The position numbers and the translations under genes were made by a program. 64,000 nucleotides of DNA, taken from NCBI RefSeq assembly GCF_013618865.1, contig NZ_JABSOE010000005.1:43993-107992 (forward strand). The letters run 5' to 3'. Positions 44,104-52,284 of this stretch are shown here, piece by piece. The notes beneath the pieces were generated by a model. That model was given only the letters and a program-made list of their open reading frames with translations. It made no database searches and was not told where the DNA came from. Position 1 is the stretch's first letter; each line of letters starts with the position of its first letter. The DNA is from Phocaeicola faecicola (lineage in GTDB: Bacteria > Bacteroidota > Bacteroidia > Bacteroidales > Bacteroidaceae).

Positions 44104-44176
44104 TACACCCTCAGGGATTCGAACCCTGGACCCACTGATTAAGAGTCAGTTGCTCTACCAACTGAGCTAAGAGTGC
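44104..44176 (-). tRNA. tRNA-Lys (CTT)
   Basis: 73 nt cloverleaf. Acceptor GCACTCT pairs with AGGGTGT (one G:T); anticodon loop CTCTTAA gives anticodon CTT; T-loop TTCGAAT. CCA is not encoded. Last of three tRNAs in one minus-strand unit. Confidence 0.95.
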
Positions 44177-44190
44177 ATCTGTTCGGTTCG

Positions 44191-44262
44191 AGGTTCCTGG
44201 CGGATTCGAACCGCCGTACACGGTTTTGCAGACCGCTGACTAAGCCACTCATCCAAGGAACC
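44191..44262 (-). tRNA. tRNA-Cys (GCA), copy 2
   Basis: 72 nt cloverleaf with anticodon GCA, acceptor GGTTCCT/AGGAACC and discriminator U, as expected for tRNA-Cys. Identical to the copy at 44296. CCA not encoded. Confidence 0.95.
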
Positions 44263-44295
44263 GGTTTGTCCGATGAACTTTTGCTGTAATGTTCG

Positions 44296-44367
44296 AGGTT
44301 CCTGGCGGATTCGAACCGCCGTACACGGTTTTGCAGACCGCTGACTAAGCCACTCATCCAAGGAACC
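44296..44367 (-). tRNA. tRNA-Cys (GCA), copy 1
   Basis: 72 nt cloverleaf with anticodon GCA, same sequence as the gene at 44191. First in the tRNA unit, about 36 bp after the promoter. Confidence 0.95.
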
Positions 44368-44402
44368 AATCTTGGTGGCAATTGTTCTTCTCAATTGCGC
44401 TG

Positions 44403-44410
44403 CAAAGGTA
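44403..44410 (-). promoter_or_regulatory. Promoter -7 box of tRNA-Cys/Lys unit
   Basis: Minus-strand TACCTTTG with TTG 22 bp upstream. Confidence 0.65.
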
Positions 44411-44436
44411 TAACTAATTTTTTTAAATGGCAATAT

Positions 44437-44625
44437 TTACGCCTCTTTTTTTGCGACTTTTTTTATGCCACACCCTTTGCTTTGGGCGAGTTTACACCCG
44501 GAACATCCACATTCACAACTCTTTGAACCCTTTTTCAAGCCGGTGAAAAAATGATAAATATGTTTCCCTGCATAAGCCATGCAGAGAAACACAATGATAT
44601 ATACAACGAGATTTTGCAGATTCAT
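44437..44625 (-). CDS. FeoB-associated Cys-rich membrane protein
   Basis: Protein of 62 residues. One TM near the N-terminus (LVVYIIVFLCMAYAGKHIYHFF) shown in part, then a Lys/Cys-rich tail with CECGCSGC and CGIKK. This layout is that of the short FeoB-associated Cys-rich proteins (FeoC-like position). It lies 12 bp after feoB and is co-transcribed. Likely supports ferrous iron transport by binding metal at the cytoplasmic mouth, though the mechanism is unproven. Confidence 0.85.
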   Translation of the reverse strand: MNLQNLVVYIIVFLCMAYAGKHIYHFFTGLKKGSKSCECGCSGCKLAQSKGCGIKKVAKKEA

Positions 44626-44637
44626 GACATTGTTTTT

Positions 44638-47118
44638 TTAAGTGAATAAACTTCCGATCTGGTAGACCGCAAACGAGATGATCCAGGCCAGTGCGGTGGT
44701 GTAGAAGGCTGCGAAGGCTGCCCACTTCCAGCTGCCGGATTCTTGTTTGATGGCCGCAATGGTAGCGATACACGGAAAATAAATCAGGATGAACAGCATG
44801 TATCCGAAGGCCACCAGCGGCGTAATAGGAATACGGTTGGAGAGATCCACGTTGTCGACATCCGATTCATTGGTGTACAGCACTCCCAGCGTACTTACCA
44901 CAAGTTCTTTCGCTCCCACGCCCGACAGGATTCCGATTCCCATTTTCCAGTTGAATCCCAGCGGTTCGATAGCCGGTTCAATGGCCTTTCCGATCTGTCC
45001 GATGTACGAATTCTCCTGTTGCTCGGCCGGAGTATCGTATGCTGAATGATTTGGGTAATAGCCCAGGAACCAGATAATGATAGAAGCAATCATGATGATT
45101 CCTCCCATTTTCTTCAGGTACTGTGCTCCTTTCTCCCAGGTATGACGGAAGACCGATTTGGCCGTAGGCATACGATAGGGAGGAAGCTCCATTACAAACG
45201 GGGTGTCATCGCCTTTCACGATGAACAGGCTCAGTACACGGGCCATCAGGACAGCCAGCAGGATACCGATGGTATATATGCTGAACAGTACCAGACTGGC
45301 ATTGTGCGGGAAAAGCGCTCCGATCATGACCAGATAGATGGGCAGACGGGCACTGCACGAGATGAACGGAGTAATCAGCATCGTCACCAGCCGTGATTTC
45401 CGGCTTTCGATGATGCGGGAAGCCATGATGGCCGGTACGTTACATCCGAAGCCCATGATGAGCGGAATGAACGACTTGCCGTGCAGCCCCATTTTGTGCA
45501 TGATCTTATCCATGATGAAGGCCGCACGTGCCATGTATCCGGAGTCTTCCATGAAAGAGATGAAAAGATAGAGCAGCAGGATGTTCGGCAGGAACACAAT
45601 CACTCCGCCTACTCCTCCGATGATACCGTCTACAATCAAATCCTTCAGTGGTCCTGCCGGCATCTGCGTTTCTACGATACTTCCCAGTCCGGCTACCAGC
45701 CATTCAATCCATGCCTGCGGATAGGCTCCGAAAGTGAAAGTACATTCAAACATCAGGTAAAGGAAGATGAAGAATATCGGGAATCCCCATACGCGGTGTG
45801 TGACGATGCTGTCCACAATCCGGGTAAACATTTCGGTATGCTGGTTCTTTTCCACATACGTTTCCTTCAGCGCACCGGTAATGAAACCGTATTTGGCATC
45901 GGCAATCGCCTGTTCGCTGTCTTCGTTGATGGAAAGCTTCAACCGGGCGATTTCCTTTTCCTTTACGGCCAGGATCTCCGCACAGTTGGGCAGGAGCGTA
46001 ATGACATTCTGTTCGATTTCCTTGTCGTTCTCCAGAAGTTTTATGGCAAGGAAACGGGTAGAATACTTATGACGGATGCTTTCTGTCTTTCCGATTTCCT
46101 TCTTGATGGCATCAATGCTCCGTTCCAGTTCCGGACCGTGATTGATATGGATGTGCCGGATAAAGCTCTTTCCCTGCGTCACGTGTTCCTCTTCGGCGTG
46201 GCTGCCGTATTTGTGGTCGGGTACATACGAATCATGCCATTCGCGGTACGCCCTCATTACCTCATTCTGGATTTCCTTTTTCTGTCCCATGAAGTCGGCC
46301 CCTTCATAGAGTCCGATGATTACGTGGAAGAGCGTATCGATACCCTTTCCGTTGCGGCTGATGGTCGGTACAATGGGGACTCCCAGCAATTCTCCCAGTT
46401 TCTTGTAATCCAGGACATTCCCGCTATGCTCCAGCATGTCATACATATTCAGTGCGATGACCATCCGGACATTCATGTCAATCAGCTGCGTGGTCAGGTA
46501 GAGGTTGCGCTCCAGATTTCCCGCATCGATTACGTTGATGATTACGTCCGGAGTTTCCTCAATGATGTGCTTTCTCACATAGAGTTCTTCAGGACTGTAA
46601 GCCGACAATGAATACGTTCCGGGAAGGTCGACCAGGCGGAACTGGTATCCCTGGAATTCGAAGAAACCCTCTTTGGCGTCTACCGTCACCCCGCTGTAGT
46701 TGCCTACATGCTCATGTGCACCCGATGCGATGTTGAACAGCGAAGTCTTTCCGCAGTTGGGGTTACCCACCAGTGCCACATTGATGGTACGCCGCTTGCC
46801 CTGGGCAATCTTGACCATCTCCTCCTCCGGTACCGGTACGTTTTCGGTAATCGGATTGTGGAAACACTCGTCCTTCATCAGTGTCCGTGCTTCTTCCTGG
46901 CTGACAACTTCAATCATGGAAGCCTCTTGCCGGCGGAGGGATATCTCGTATCCCATGATTTTATATTTGATAGGATCTTTAAGTGGGGCGTTCAGTATCA
47001 CTTCTACGGTTTTTCCTTTGACGAATCCCATTTCGACGATGCGCCGGCGGAATCCTCCGTGCCCCATGACTTTAATGATTACACCTTTTTCTCCGGTGCT
47101 AAGTTCTGACAGTCTCAT
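44638..47118 (-). CDS. feoB: FeoA-FeoB fusion, ferrous iron transporter
   Basis: Inner-membrane Fe2+ transporter of 826 residues. Residues 1-73 form an SH3-like FeoA domain (LSELSTGEKGVII, MGFVKGKTVEV), fused to FeoB. The GTPase domain begins near 113 with G1 GNPNCGKTSL, then DLPGTYSLS (G3) and NMYD (G4-like). Two Gate regions and about eight TMs follow (GFGCNVPAIMASR). Fusion of FeoA to FeoB is typical of Bacteroidetes. Its promoter is a perfect consensus. The Cys-rich partner follows. Confidence 0.96.
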   Translation of the reverse strand: MRLSELSTGEKGVIIKVMGHGGFRRRIVEMGFVKGKTVEVILNAPLKDPIKYKIMGYEISLRRQEASMIEVVSQEEARTLMKDECFHNPITENVPVPEEEMVKIAQGKRRTINVALVGNPNCGKTSLFNIASGAHEHVGNYSGVTVDAKEGFFEFQGYQFRLVDLPGTYSLSAYSPEELYVRKHIIEETPDVIINVIDAGNLERNLYLTTQLIDMNVRMVIALNMYDMLEHSGNVLDYKKLGELLGVPIVPTISRNGKGIDTLFHVIIGLYEGADFMGQKKEIQNEVMRAYREWHDSYVPDHKYGSHAEEEHVTQGKSFIRHIHINHGPELERSIDAIKKEIGKTESIRHKYSTRFLAIKLLENDKEIEQNVITLLPNCAEILAVKEKEIARLKLSINEDSEQAIADAKYGFITGALKETYVEKNQHTEMFTRIVDSIVTHRVWGFPIFFIFLYLMFECTFTFGAYPQAWIEWLVAGLGSIVETQMPAGPLKDLIVDGIIGGVGGVIVFLPNILLLYLFISFMEDSGYMARAAFIMDKIMHKMGLHGKSFIPLIMGFGCNVPAIMASRIIESRKSRLVTMLITPFISCSARLPIYLVMIGALFPHNASLVLFSIYTIGILLAVLMARVLSLFIVKGDDTPFVMELPPYRMPTAKSVFRHTWEKGAQYLKKMGGIIMIASIIIWFLGYYPNHSAYDTPAEQQENSYIGQIGKAIEPAIEPLGFNWKMGIGILSGVGAKELVVSTLGVLYTNESDVDNVDLSNRIPITPLVAFGYMLFILIYFPCIATIAAIKQESGSWKWAAFAAFYTTALAWIISFAVYQIGSLFT

Positions 47119-47137
47119 ACTTCATTCTATTTTGCGG

Positions 47138-47169
47138 CAAAGATATATGATTGGCTTTGTTTACGCAAA
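47138..47169 (-). promoter_or_regulatory. Consensus promoter of feoAB
   Basis: Minus-strand TTTG (47169-47166), 20 bp, TATCTTTG (47145-47138). It lacks the dyad found at the xusA promoter. Confidence 0.75.
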
Positions 47170-47248
47170 CTATTTAGAATGTTTTTAAATAAAGCCGGTG
47201 CGATTTCCTTTTTTAATCTCTTTGAAGCGGTTTTTGTACATTTGTAAT

Positions 47249-48538
47249 ATGCTTATACAAAAGGTCAATCAATGTATTTCTGACAAGCATCTGCTGAATC
47301 GTCACGATCGGGTACTTGTCGCCTTGAGCGGGGGAGCGGATTCAGTTGCTCTGCTGCGCGTGCTGCTGCATGAGGGATACGACTGTGTGGCAGCTCACTG
47401 TAACTTTCATCTCCGGGGGGCGGAATCGGACCGGGACGAAGGGTTTGTACGTGCCTTGTGCGAGCGGCTTACCGTGCCGCTGGAGGTGGTGCACTTTGAT
47501 ACTGCAGCCTATGCGGTACAGCACAGCTGTTCCATTGAGATGGCGGCACGTGAGTTGCGTTATGCCTGGTTCGAGCAGGTGCGGCAGCAGACCGGGGCTT
47601 CGGTCATAGCCGTGGCCCATCATAAGGATGACAGCGTGGAGACTTTCCTGCTGAATCTGATACGCGGAACCGGTATCCGGGGACTGCGGGGCATTACGCC
47701 GGTCAACGGTAGAATCGTGCGCCCGATGCTGGAAGTCTCCCGTGCCGAAATCCTTTCGTACCTGCAGGCCATCGGACAGGATTATGTGACCGACAGTACG
47801 AATCTCGAAACCGACTTTACCCGTAATAAGATCAGGTTGAAGGTGTTGCCTTTGCTGGGAGAAATCAATCCTTCCGTCTCGGATGCGATTTTTGAAACGG
47901 CCTCCCGCCTGGTGGATGTGGAGGAGGTGTACCGGAAAGCTATACAGGAGGCTTGCCGTCGGGTGAGTGTCTCCGAAAGGGAGGTCAGTATTCCGGCATT
48001 GCTGGGAGAGACTGCTCCCAGGGCGATTCTTTTTGAACTGTATGCTCCTTTGGGATTTAACGCGTCGCAACTGGATAACATTTACCGGAACCTTCAGGTG
48101 AAAGGCATGTCGGGCCAGTTGTTCTATTCTCCGGAATACGTGTTGCTGCGGAACCGTGATTCCCTGGTTCTGGAGTTCAGGGAGAAACCGGAAACTGCTT
48201 TGTCGCTTGTGGTTGAGGCAGTGGACCGGGAGGAACTGAAGGCTGATTTCTCCGACCGCACGAAGGCTTTCCTGGATGCGGATAAGGTGACCGGTACGCT
48301 GACACTCCGCAAATGGCAGTCGGGCGACCGTTTCATTCCTTATGGGATGAAGGGATATAAAAAGGTAAGGGACTACCTGCGCGACGGTAAGTTCTCCTTG
48401 TTCGAAAAGCAGGAGCAGTGTGTGGTGTGCATGGGAGAGGAGATTGTGTGGCTGGTCAACGAGCGTTGCGACCAGCGTTTCTGTGTGACGGCCGCTACCC
48501 GGCGGGTGCTGGTGCTTTCGGTCCGTCCGGCGCAGTAA
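47249..48538 (+). CDS. tilS: tRNA(Ile)-lysidine synthetase
   Basis: Cytoplasmic enzyme of 429 residues. It converts C34 of tRNA-Ile(CAU) to lysidine using ATP and Lys. PP-loop ALSGGADSV near residue 26, then CNFHLRGAESDRDE, HHKDDSVETFLLNLIRGTG and GLRGI, all family motifs. A C-terminal TilS domain follows (LTLRKWQSGDRFIPYGMKGYKKV). ATG 47249 is chosen as the family start. A TACATTTG box lies only 5 bp upstream, so the promoter is unclear and may be read through from elsewhere. Essential in most bacteria. Confidence 0.95.
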   Translation: MLIQKVNQCISDKHLLNRHDRVLVALSGGADSVALLRVLLHEGYDCVAAHCNFHLRGAESDRDEGFVRALCERLTVPLEVVHFDTAAYAVQHSCSIEMAARELRYAWFEQVRQQTGASVIAVAHHKDDSVETFLLNLIRGTGIRGLRGITPVNGRIVRPMLEVSRAEILSYLQAIGQDYVTDSTNLETDFTRNKIRLKVLPLLGEINPSVSDAIFETASRLVDVEEVYRKAIQEACRRVSVSEREVSIPALLGETAPRAILFELYAPLGFNASQLDNIYRNLQVKGMSGQLFYSPEYVLLRNRDSLVLEFREKPETALSLVVEAVDREELKADFSDRTKAFLDADKVTGTLTLRKWQSGDRFIPYGMKGYKKVRDYLRDGKFSLFEKQEQCVVCMGEEIVWLVNERCDQRFCVTAATRRVLVLSVRPAQ

Positions 48539-48541
48539 GAA

Positions 48542-48588
48542 TACCAAGATTTGGGGATTGTGCATTTGGTATGAATCGTGTTTCTTTG
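48542..48588 (+). promoter_or_regulatory. Hemerythrin-LuxR promoter with degenerate dyad
   Basis: TACCAAGATTTGGGGA (48542-48557; 10 of 16 matches to the pflB palindrome), 23 bp, then TTTCTTTG (48581-48588; one mismatch to TAnnTTTG). ATTG-like -33 abuts the site as in the other promoters. Starts right after the tilS stop. Confidence 0.5.
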
Positions 48589-48604
48589 CAAAAGAATTTA
48601 AAAT

Positions 48605-49318
48605 ATGAATATACAACTGAATATGTGTGGCACTAAGATATATCGGGCAACGGACAAGATGAGTGATCTGATTTGTGAGAACTACGCGCTGTTGCAAGTA
48701 CTGAGCCGTTTCGGAGTTCCCTTGGGCTTCGGTGACCGTTCGGTAAAGGAAGTCTGTGAGATGAATCAGGTAGACTGCAATACCTTCCTGACAGTGGTCA
48801 ATTTCCTGACCGAGGGCGGGAACCGCATGCAGGATCATGTAAAGGAGATTTCGGTCTCTGCCCTGATGAACTACCTGCAGCAGTCGCATTCCTTTTTCCT
48901 TGATTTCCAGTTGCCTACGCTCCGCCGGAAATTGCTGGAGGCGCTCGACTGCTCGGCGCAGAACGAGGTCACCCCTCTGGTGGTCCGCTTTTTCGATGAT
49001 TATGTGAACGAGGTGCGCAAGCACATGGAATACGAGAACGTAAAGGTCTTTACCTACGTGTCTGCCCTGCTGAACGGAGAACATCCCTCGGGTTTCAGCA
49101 TCGGTGTGTTTGCCCGCCGTCATGATCAGGTAAACGCCAAACTGACAGAGTTGAAGAACATTATTATTAAGTATTATCCGGCTACAGGCAACAATCAGTT
49201 ACTGAATGCGGTCTTGTTTGATGTTTTCAGTTGTGAAGAAGATCTGGCATCGCATAACAGGGTAGAAGATTATCTGTTTGTTCCTGCGGTAATGGAACTG
49301 GAAGAGAAGTTGAAATGA
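48605..49318 (+). CDS. YtfE/RIC-like hemerythrin-domain protein
   Basis: Cytoplasmic di-iron protein of 237 residues. Residues 20-68 resemble the ScdA N-terminal (DUF542) helical domain (LSRFGVPLGFGDRSVKEVC), but without its paired Cys. Residues about 85-230 form a four-helix hemerythrin domain with ligand candidates His95, His140/Glu144, His173 and His217/Glu221. YtfE/ScdA relatives repair Fe-S clusters or react with NO. It overlaps the LuxR gene by four bases (ATGA), implying a joint role, probably sensing. Start ATG 48605 is A-rich upstream; ATG 48623 is an alternative. Confidence 0.85.
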   Translation: MNIQLNMCGTKIYRATDKMSDLICENYALLQVLSRFGVPLGFGDRSVKEVCEMNQVDCNTFLTVVNFLTEGGNRMQDHVKEISVSALMNYLQQSHSFFLDFQLPTLRRKLLEALDCSAQNEVTPLVVRFFDDYVNEVRKHMEYENVKVFTYVSALLNGEHPSGFSIGVFARRHDQVNAKLTELKNIIIKYYPATGNNQLLNAVLFDVFSCEEDLASHNRVEDYLFVPAVMELEEKLK

Positions 49319-49923
49319 AACCTCAGGAAACTATTTTTATAGCTGTTGCCGAAACCTCCGTCATTGTCAGAAGCGGACTGGTTACGGTGTTGAAGCGCTT
49401 GCCTGATTTGAGTGTTCAGACAGTGGAGATTACCTCGAAGGAAGGACTTTCGCATTGTATGGAGGCCCATACTCCGGATATCCTGATTATCAATCCTCAG
49501 TTTGAGGGCTGGTTCGACCTCGAGGGGTTCAAGGCCCGGTATGCGGATGCGGAGGTGAAATACATTGCCTTGCTGTGTTCGTTTGTGGATGCCAATCAGC
49601 TGAAGGGATACGATGAACGTATCAGTCTGTATGACGATGCCTGTGTCCTGGAAAACAAACTTGCCACGCTGATGAACTATGCCGACAATGAAGAGAGTGA
49701 TCCGAATACCTTGAGTCAGAGAGAAAAGGAGATTGTGGGCTGTGTGGTTCGTGGAATGACCAACAAGGAGATTGCAGAAAAACTGTATATCTCCGTGCAT
49801 ACGGTCATTACGCACCGCCGCAACATCACCCGCAAACTGCAGATCCATTCGGCCGCAGGTCTTACCATCTATGCGATTGTAAACAAACTGGTCGAATTGA
49901 GTGAAGTGAAAATGAATCTGTAA
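49315..49923 (+). CDS. NarL/FixJ-type (LuxR HTH) regulator with pseudo-receiver
   Basis: DNA-binding protein of 202 residues. The C-terminal LuxR/GerE HTH is at about 136-198 (LSQREKEIVGCVVRGMTNKE, then EKLYISVHTVITHRRNI). The N-terminal 120 residues look like a receiver fold but lack the acidic pocket (AETS in place of the paired acids) and the phospho-acceptor (IINPQF where Asp is usual), so phosphorylation is unlikely. It is translationally coupled to the hemerythrin protein, which may supply the signal. It is the only NarL/FixJ-type protein in the window and a candidate to bind the 7-2-7 dyads here. That last link is inference. Confidence 0.88.
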   Translation: MKPQETIFIAVAETSVIVRSGLVTVLKRLPDLSVQTVEITSKEGLSHCMEAHTPDILIINPQFEGWFDLEGFKARYADAEVKYIALLCSFVDANQLKGYDERISLYDDACVLENKLATLMNYADNEESDPNTLSQREKEIVGCVVRGMTNKEIAEKLYISVHTVITHRRNITRKLQIHSAAGLTIYAIVNKLVELSEVKMNL

Positions 49924-49947
49924 GACGAGGGAGTTGTATGAAATAAA

Positions 49948-49994
49948 TACCTAAAAATGGGTATTGCACACATGGCGGCAACTCCTTACCTTTG
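49948..49994 (+). promoter_or_regulatory. lut leader promoter with shared 7-2-7 dyad
   Basis: TACCTAAAAATGGGTA (49948-49963; 13 of 16 to the pflB palindrome), -33-like ATTG abutting, 23 bp between site and -7 box TACCTTTG (49987-49994). Confidence 0.75.
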
Positions 49995-49999
49995 CAGTG

Positions 50000-50094
50000 T
50001 TAGTCATATGAAATTACGTAAAACCACAAATTAAAAAGTTAGTTATTAGTTGGGTGCACCCTGCGAAGTGATTCGCGGGGTGCACGCAGTTTTT
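50000..50094 (+). ncRNA. Putative ~95-nt small RNA or attenuated leader upstream of lutABC
   Basis: The expected start is near 50000, six bases after the -7 box. The unit ends at a strong terminator. It holds an 8-codon frame (50008-50034, MKLRKTTN). Since lutA has a separate -7 box at 50148, the short transcript could be an independent small RNA. Transcription attenuation is the alternative. Confidence 0.5.
50054..50094 (+). terminator. Terminator between the 49987 promoter and lutA
   Basis: 14-bp stem GTGCACCCTGCGAA/TTCGCGGGGTGCAC (one G:T) with a GTGA tetraloop of GNRA type, then GCAG and five T residues. Confidence 0.88.
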
Positions 50095-50147
50095 ACAGGT
50101 ATTAATTATATTTAACGCCCATTTTTATCTGGATAAATAATAAGTTC

Positions 50148-50155
50148 TACTTTTG
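50148..50155 (+). promoter_or_regulatory. -7 element for lutABC
   Basis: TACTTTTG, 22 bp before the lutA ATG. No good -33. Confidence 0.5.
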
Positions 50156-50177
50156 CTGTGCAAAAACAAAAAGACGT

Positions 50178-50918
50178 ATGAAAGTAGGATTATTTATACC
50201 TTGTTACATTAACTCCGTTTTCCCCCAGGTGGGTGTGGCATCTTACAAATTGCTTAAAAGTTTGGGGGTGGAGGTAGACTATCCGTTGAATCAGACCTGC
50301 TGTGGCCAGCCTATGGCGAATGCAGGATTTGAACACGAGTCGGTAGAGTTGGCTAAACATTTTGATGAACTGTTCAAAGACTACGACTATATCGTGGGAC
50401 CTTCCGCCAGTTGTGTGGCCTTTGTCAGAGACCATTATGGCAAGCTGCTTGCCGGAGAGACACATCGATGTGCCAGTGAAGGACGTATCTACGATATCTG
50501 TGAGTTCATCCACGACCAGATACGCCCTACCGAGCTGAAGGCTTCTTTCCCGCATAAGGTCAGCATCCAGAACAGCTGCCACGGAGTCCGTCTCCTTCAT
50601 TTGTCTTCCCCTTCCGAAATGAACATTCCTTATTACAACAAGCTGCGAGACCTGTTATCCCTGGTGAAGGATATTGAAATCGTTGAACCGGAGCGTCCCG
50701 ATGAATGCTGTGGATTCGGAGGTATGTTTGCGGTAGAAGAACATGAGGTTTCCGGACGCATGGGCCGTGACAAAGTACAGCGGCACATCGATACGGGTGC
50801 TGAATACATCGTTGGAGCCGACAGTTCGTGCCTGATGCACCAGAACGGCATTATCTCCCGTGATCATCTGCCCATCAAAACCATTCACATTGTAGAAATT
50901 TTAGCAGCAGGACTATGA
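50178..50918 (+). CDS. lutA: LutA-type iron-sulfur lactate oxidation protein
   Basis: Cytoplasmic protein of 246 residues, YkgE/LutA family. Two CCG-domain motifs, TCCGQPMANAG (about 40) and ECCGFGGMFAVE (about 178), bind an Fe-S centre. With LutB and LutC it forms the L-lactate dehydrogenase complex, oxidising lactate to pyruvate. First gene of lutABC; overlaps lutB by four bases. In an anaerobe it may use lactate from cross-feeding or run toward detoxification of oxidant-derived metabolites. Confidence 0.93.
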   Translation: MKVGLFIPCYINSVFPQVGVASYKLLKSLGVEVDYPLNQTCCGQPMANAGFEHESVELAKHFDELFKDYDYIVGPSASCVAFVRDHYGKLLAGETHRCASEGRIYDICEFIHDQIRPTELKASFPHKVSIQNSCHGVRLLHLSSPSEMNIPYYNKLRDLLSLVKDIEIVEPERPDECCGFGGMFAVEEHEVSGRMGRDKVQRHIDTGAEYIVGADSSCLMHQNGIISRDHLPIKTIHIVEILAAGL

Positions 50919-52282
50919 GTACCAAACATTCTAAGGCAGCCGGCCGGTTTCTTCAGCATAAAGAACTGGCTGCATGGCACGATGAAACCCTCTGGATGGT
51001 GCGTGCCAAGAGAGACAAGATAAGCAAGGAACTTCCGGAGTGGGAGGACTTGCGCAACATGGCTGAGGCCATCAAGATGTACAGCAACAGTCACCTCGAT
51101 ACGTTGCTGCAGGAGTTTGAGAAAAACGCACAGGCCAACGGTGCCCATGTCTACTGGGCGAAGGATGCCGATGAATATTGTTCCATCGTCCATCATATCC
51201 TGGAGTCGCATCATGTAAAACATTTCATCAAGAGCAAGTCGATGCTTGCCGAGGAGTGCGGCCTGAATGAATACCTGGAAGACAAAGGAATAGAGGTTGT
51301 GGAAAGCGACCTGGGAGAACGCATCCTGCAGCTCATGCACAAGCGTCCGAGTCACATCGTACTTCCGGCCATTCATATCCGGAAGGAAGAGATTGGAGAA
51401 CTGTTCGTCAAAGAGATGGGTACGGAGCCCGGCAACAATGACCAGACTTACCTGACTCATGCGGCACGCAAGAACCTGCGCCATAAGTTCATTGAGGCGG
51501 AGGCTGCCATGACCGGGGCCAACTTTGCCGTAGCTTCCACCGGAGAGTGTGTGGTCTGCACGAATGAGGGGAATGCCGATATGGGAACCTCACAGCCGAA
51601 ACTGCAGATTACGGCTTTCGGTATGGAAAAGATCGTTCCCGACCGGGAGGCACTGGGAGTGTTCACCCGTTTGCTGGCACGTTCGGGTACGGGACAGCCG
51701 ATTACAACTTACACTTCTCATTATCGCAAGCCGAGAAAGGGGGGAGAACTGCATATCATTATCGTTGACAACGGACGCAGCCAGATTCTGGCCGACAAGG
51801 AACACGTAAAGACCTTGAACTGCCTGCGGTGCGGTGCCTGCATGAACACCTGTCCGGTGTACCGCCGTTCGGGAGGATATTCGTATACCTATTTCATTCC
51901 GGGACCGATCGGTATCAACCTGGGTATGCTGAAGGCGCCGTTGCATTATTATGATAATGTATCGGCCTGTTCGCTCTGTCATTCGTGTCAGAATGTCTGT
52001 CCGGCGAAGGTAGACCTGGCCGACCAGATTTATTGCTGGCGTCAGCAGCTGCAGCGTCTGGGAGTGGCCAGTACGCCGAAGCATGTGATGTCGGAAGGCA
52101 TGAAGTTCCTGATGGAGCGTCCGGGACTGTTCGACTGGGCCCTGAAGAATGCTTCTCTGGTCAACAAAATACCTCACTGGATGATTTACAACGGTTTGAA
52201 CGACTGGGGAAAAGAGCATGACATGCCAGTCTTTGCCAAAGAAAGTTTTAATGAATTGTGGAAGAAAAATAAGGTGAAATAA
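50915..52282 (+). CDS. lutB: LutB-type iron-sulfur lactate utilisation protein
   Basis: Cytoplasmic protein of 455 residues, YkgF/LutB family. LUD domain about 60-290, then two 4Fe-4S ferredoxin motifs CLRCGACMNTCP (about 307) and CSLCHSCQNVCP (about 352). Electron-transfer subunit of the lactate oxidation complex. The start overlaps lutA (ATGA at 50915) and the stop is 2 bp before lutC, so expression is tightly coupled. Confidence 0.95.
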   Translation: MSTKHSKAAGRFLQHKELAAWHDETLWMVRAKRDKISKELPEWEDLRNMAEAIKMYSNSHLDTLLQEFEKNAQANGAHVYWAKDADEYCSIVHHILESHHVKHFIKSKSMLAEECGLNEYLEDKGIEVVESDLGERILQLMHKRPSHIVLPAIHIRKEEIGELFVKEMGTEPGNNDQTYLTHAARKNLRHKFIEAEAAMTGANFAVASTGECVVCTNEGNADMGTSQPKLQITAFGMEKIVPDREALGVFTRLLARSGTGQPITTYTSHYRKPRKGGELHIIIVDNGRSQILADKEHVKTLNCLRCGACMNTCPVYRRSGGYSYTYFIPGPIGINLGMLKAPLHYYDNVSACSLCHSCQNVCPAKVDLADQIYCWRQQLQRLGVASTPKHVMSEGMKFLMERPGLFDWALKNASLVNKIPHWMIYNGLNDWGKEHDMPVFAKESFNELWKKNKVK

Positions 52283-52284
52283 CT

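Noticed and set aside
44187..44367. tRNA-Cys repeats as attachment sites of an integrated element
   Set aside because: The repeat is simply two complete tRNA genes 33 bp apart with nothing integrated between them.
47169..47184. Possible dyad at the expected distance upstream of the feoAB -7 box
   Set aside because: The sequence there (TTTAGAA core) does not match either half-site; feoAB has a good -33/-7 instead.
47237..47244. TACATTTG as the tilS promoter
   Set aside because: It ends 5 bp before the ATG, which would make the mRNA leaderless; kept only as a remark.
47342..49123. 593-codon minus-strand frame opposite tilS and the hemerythrin gene
   Set aside because: Spans two real genes in antisense and has no family features.
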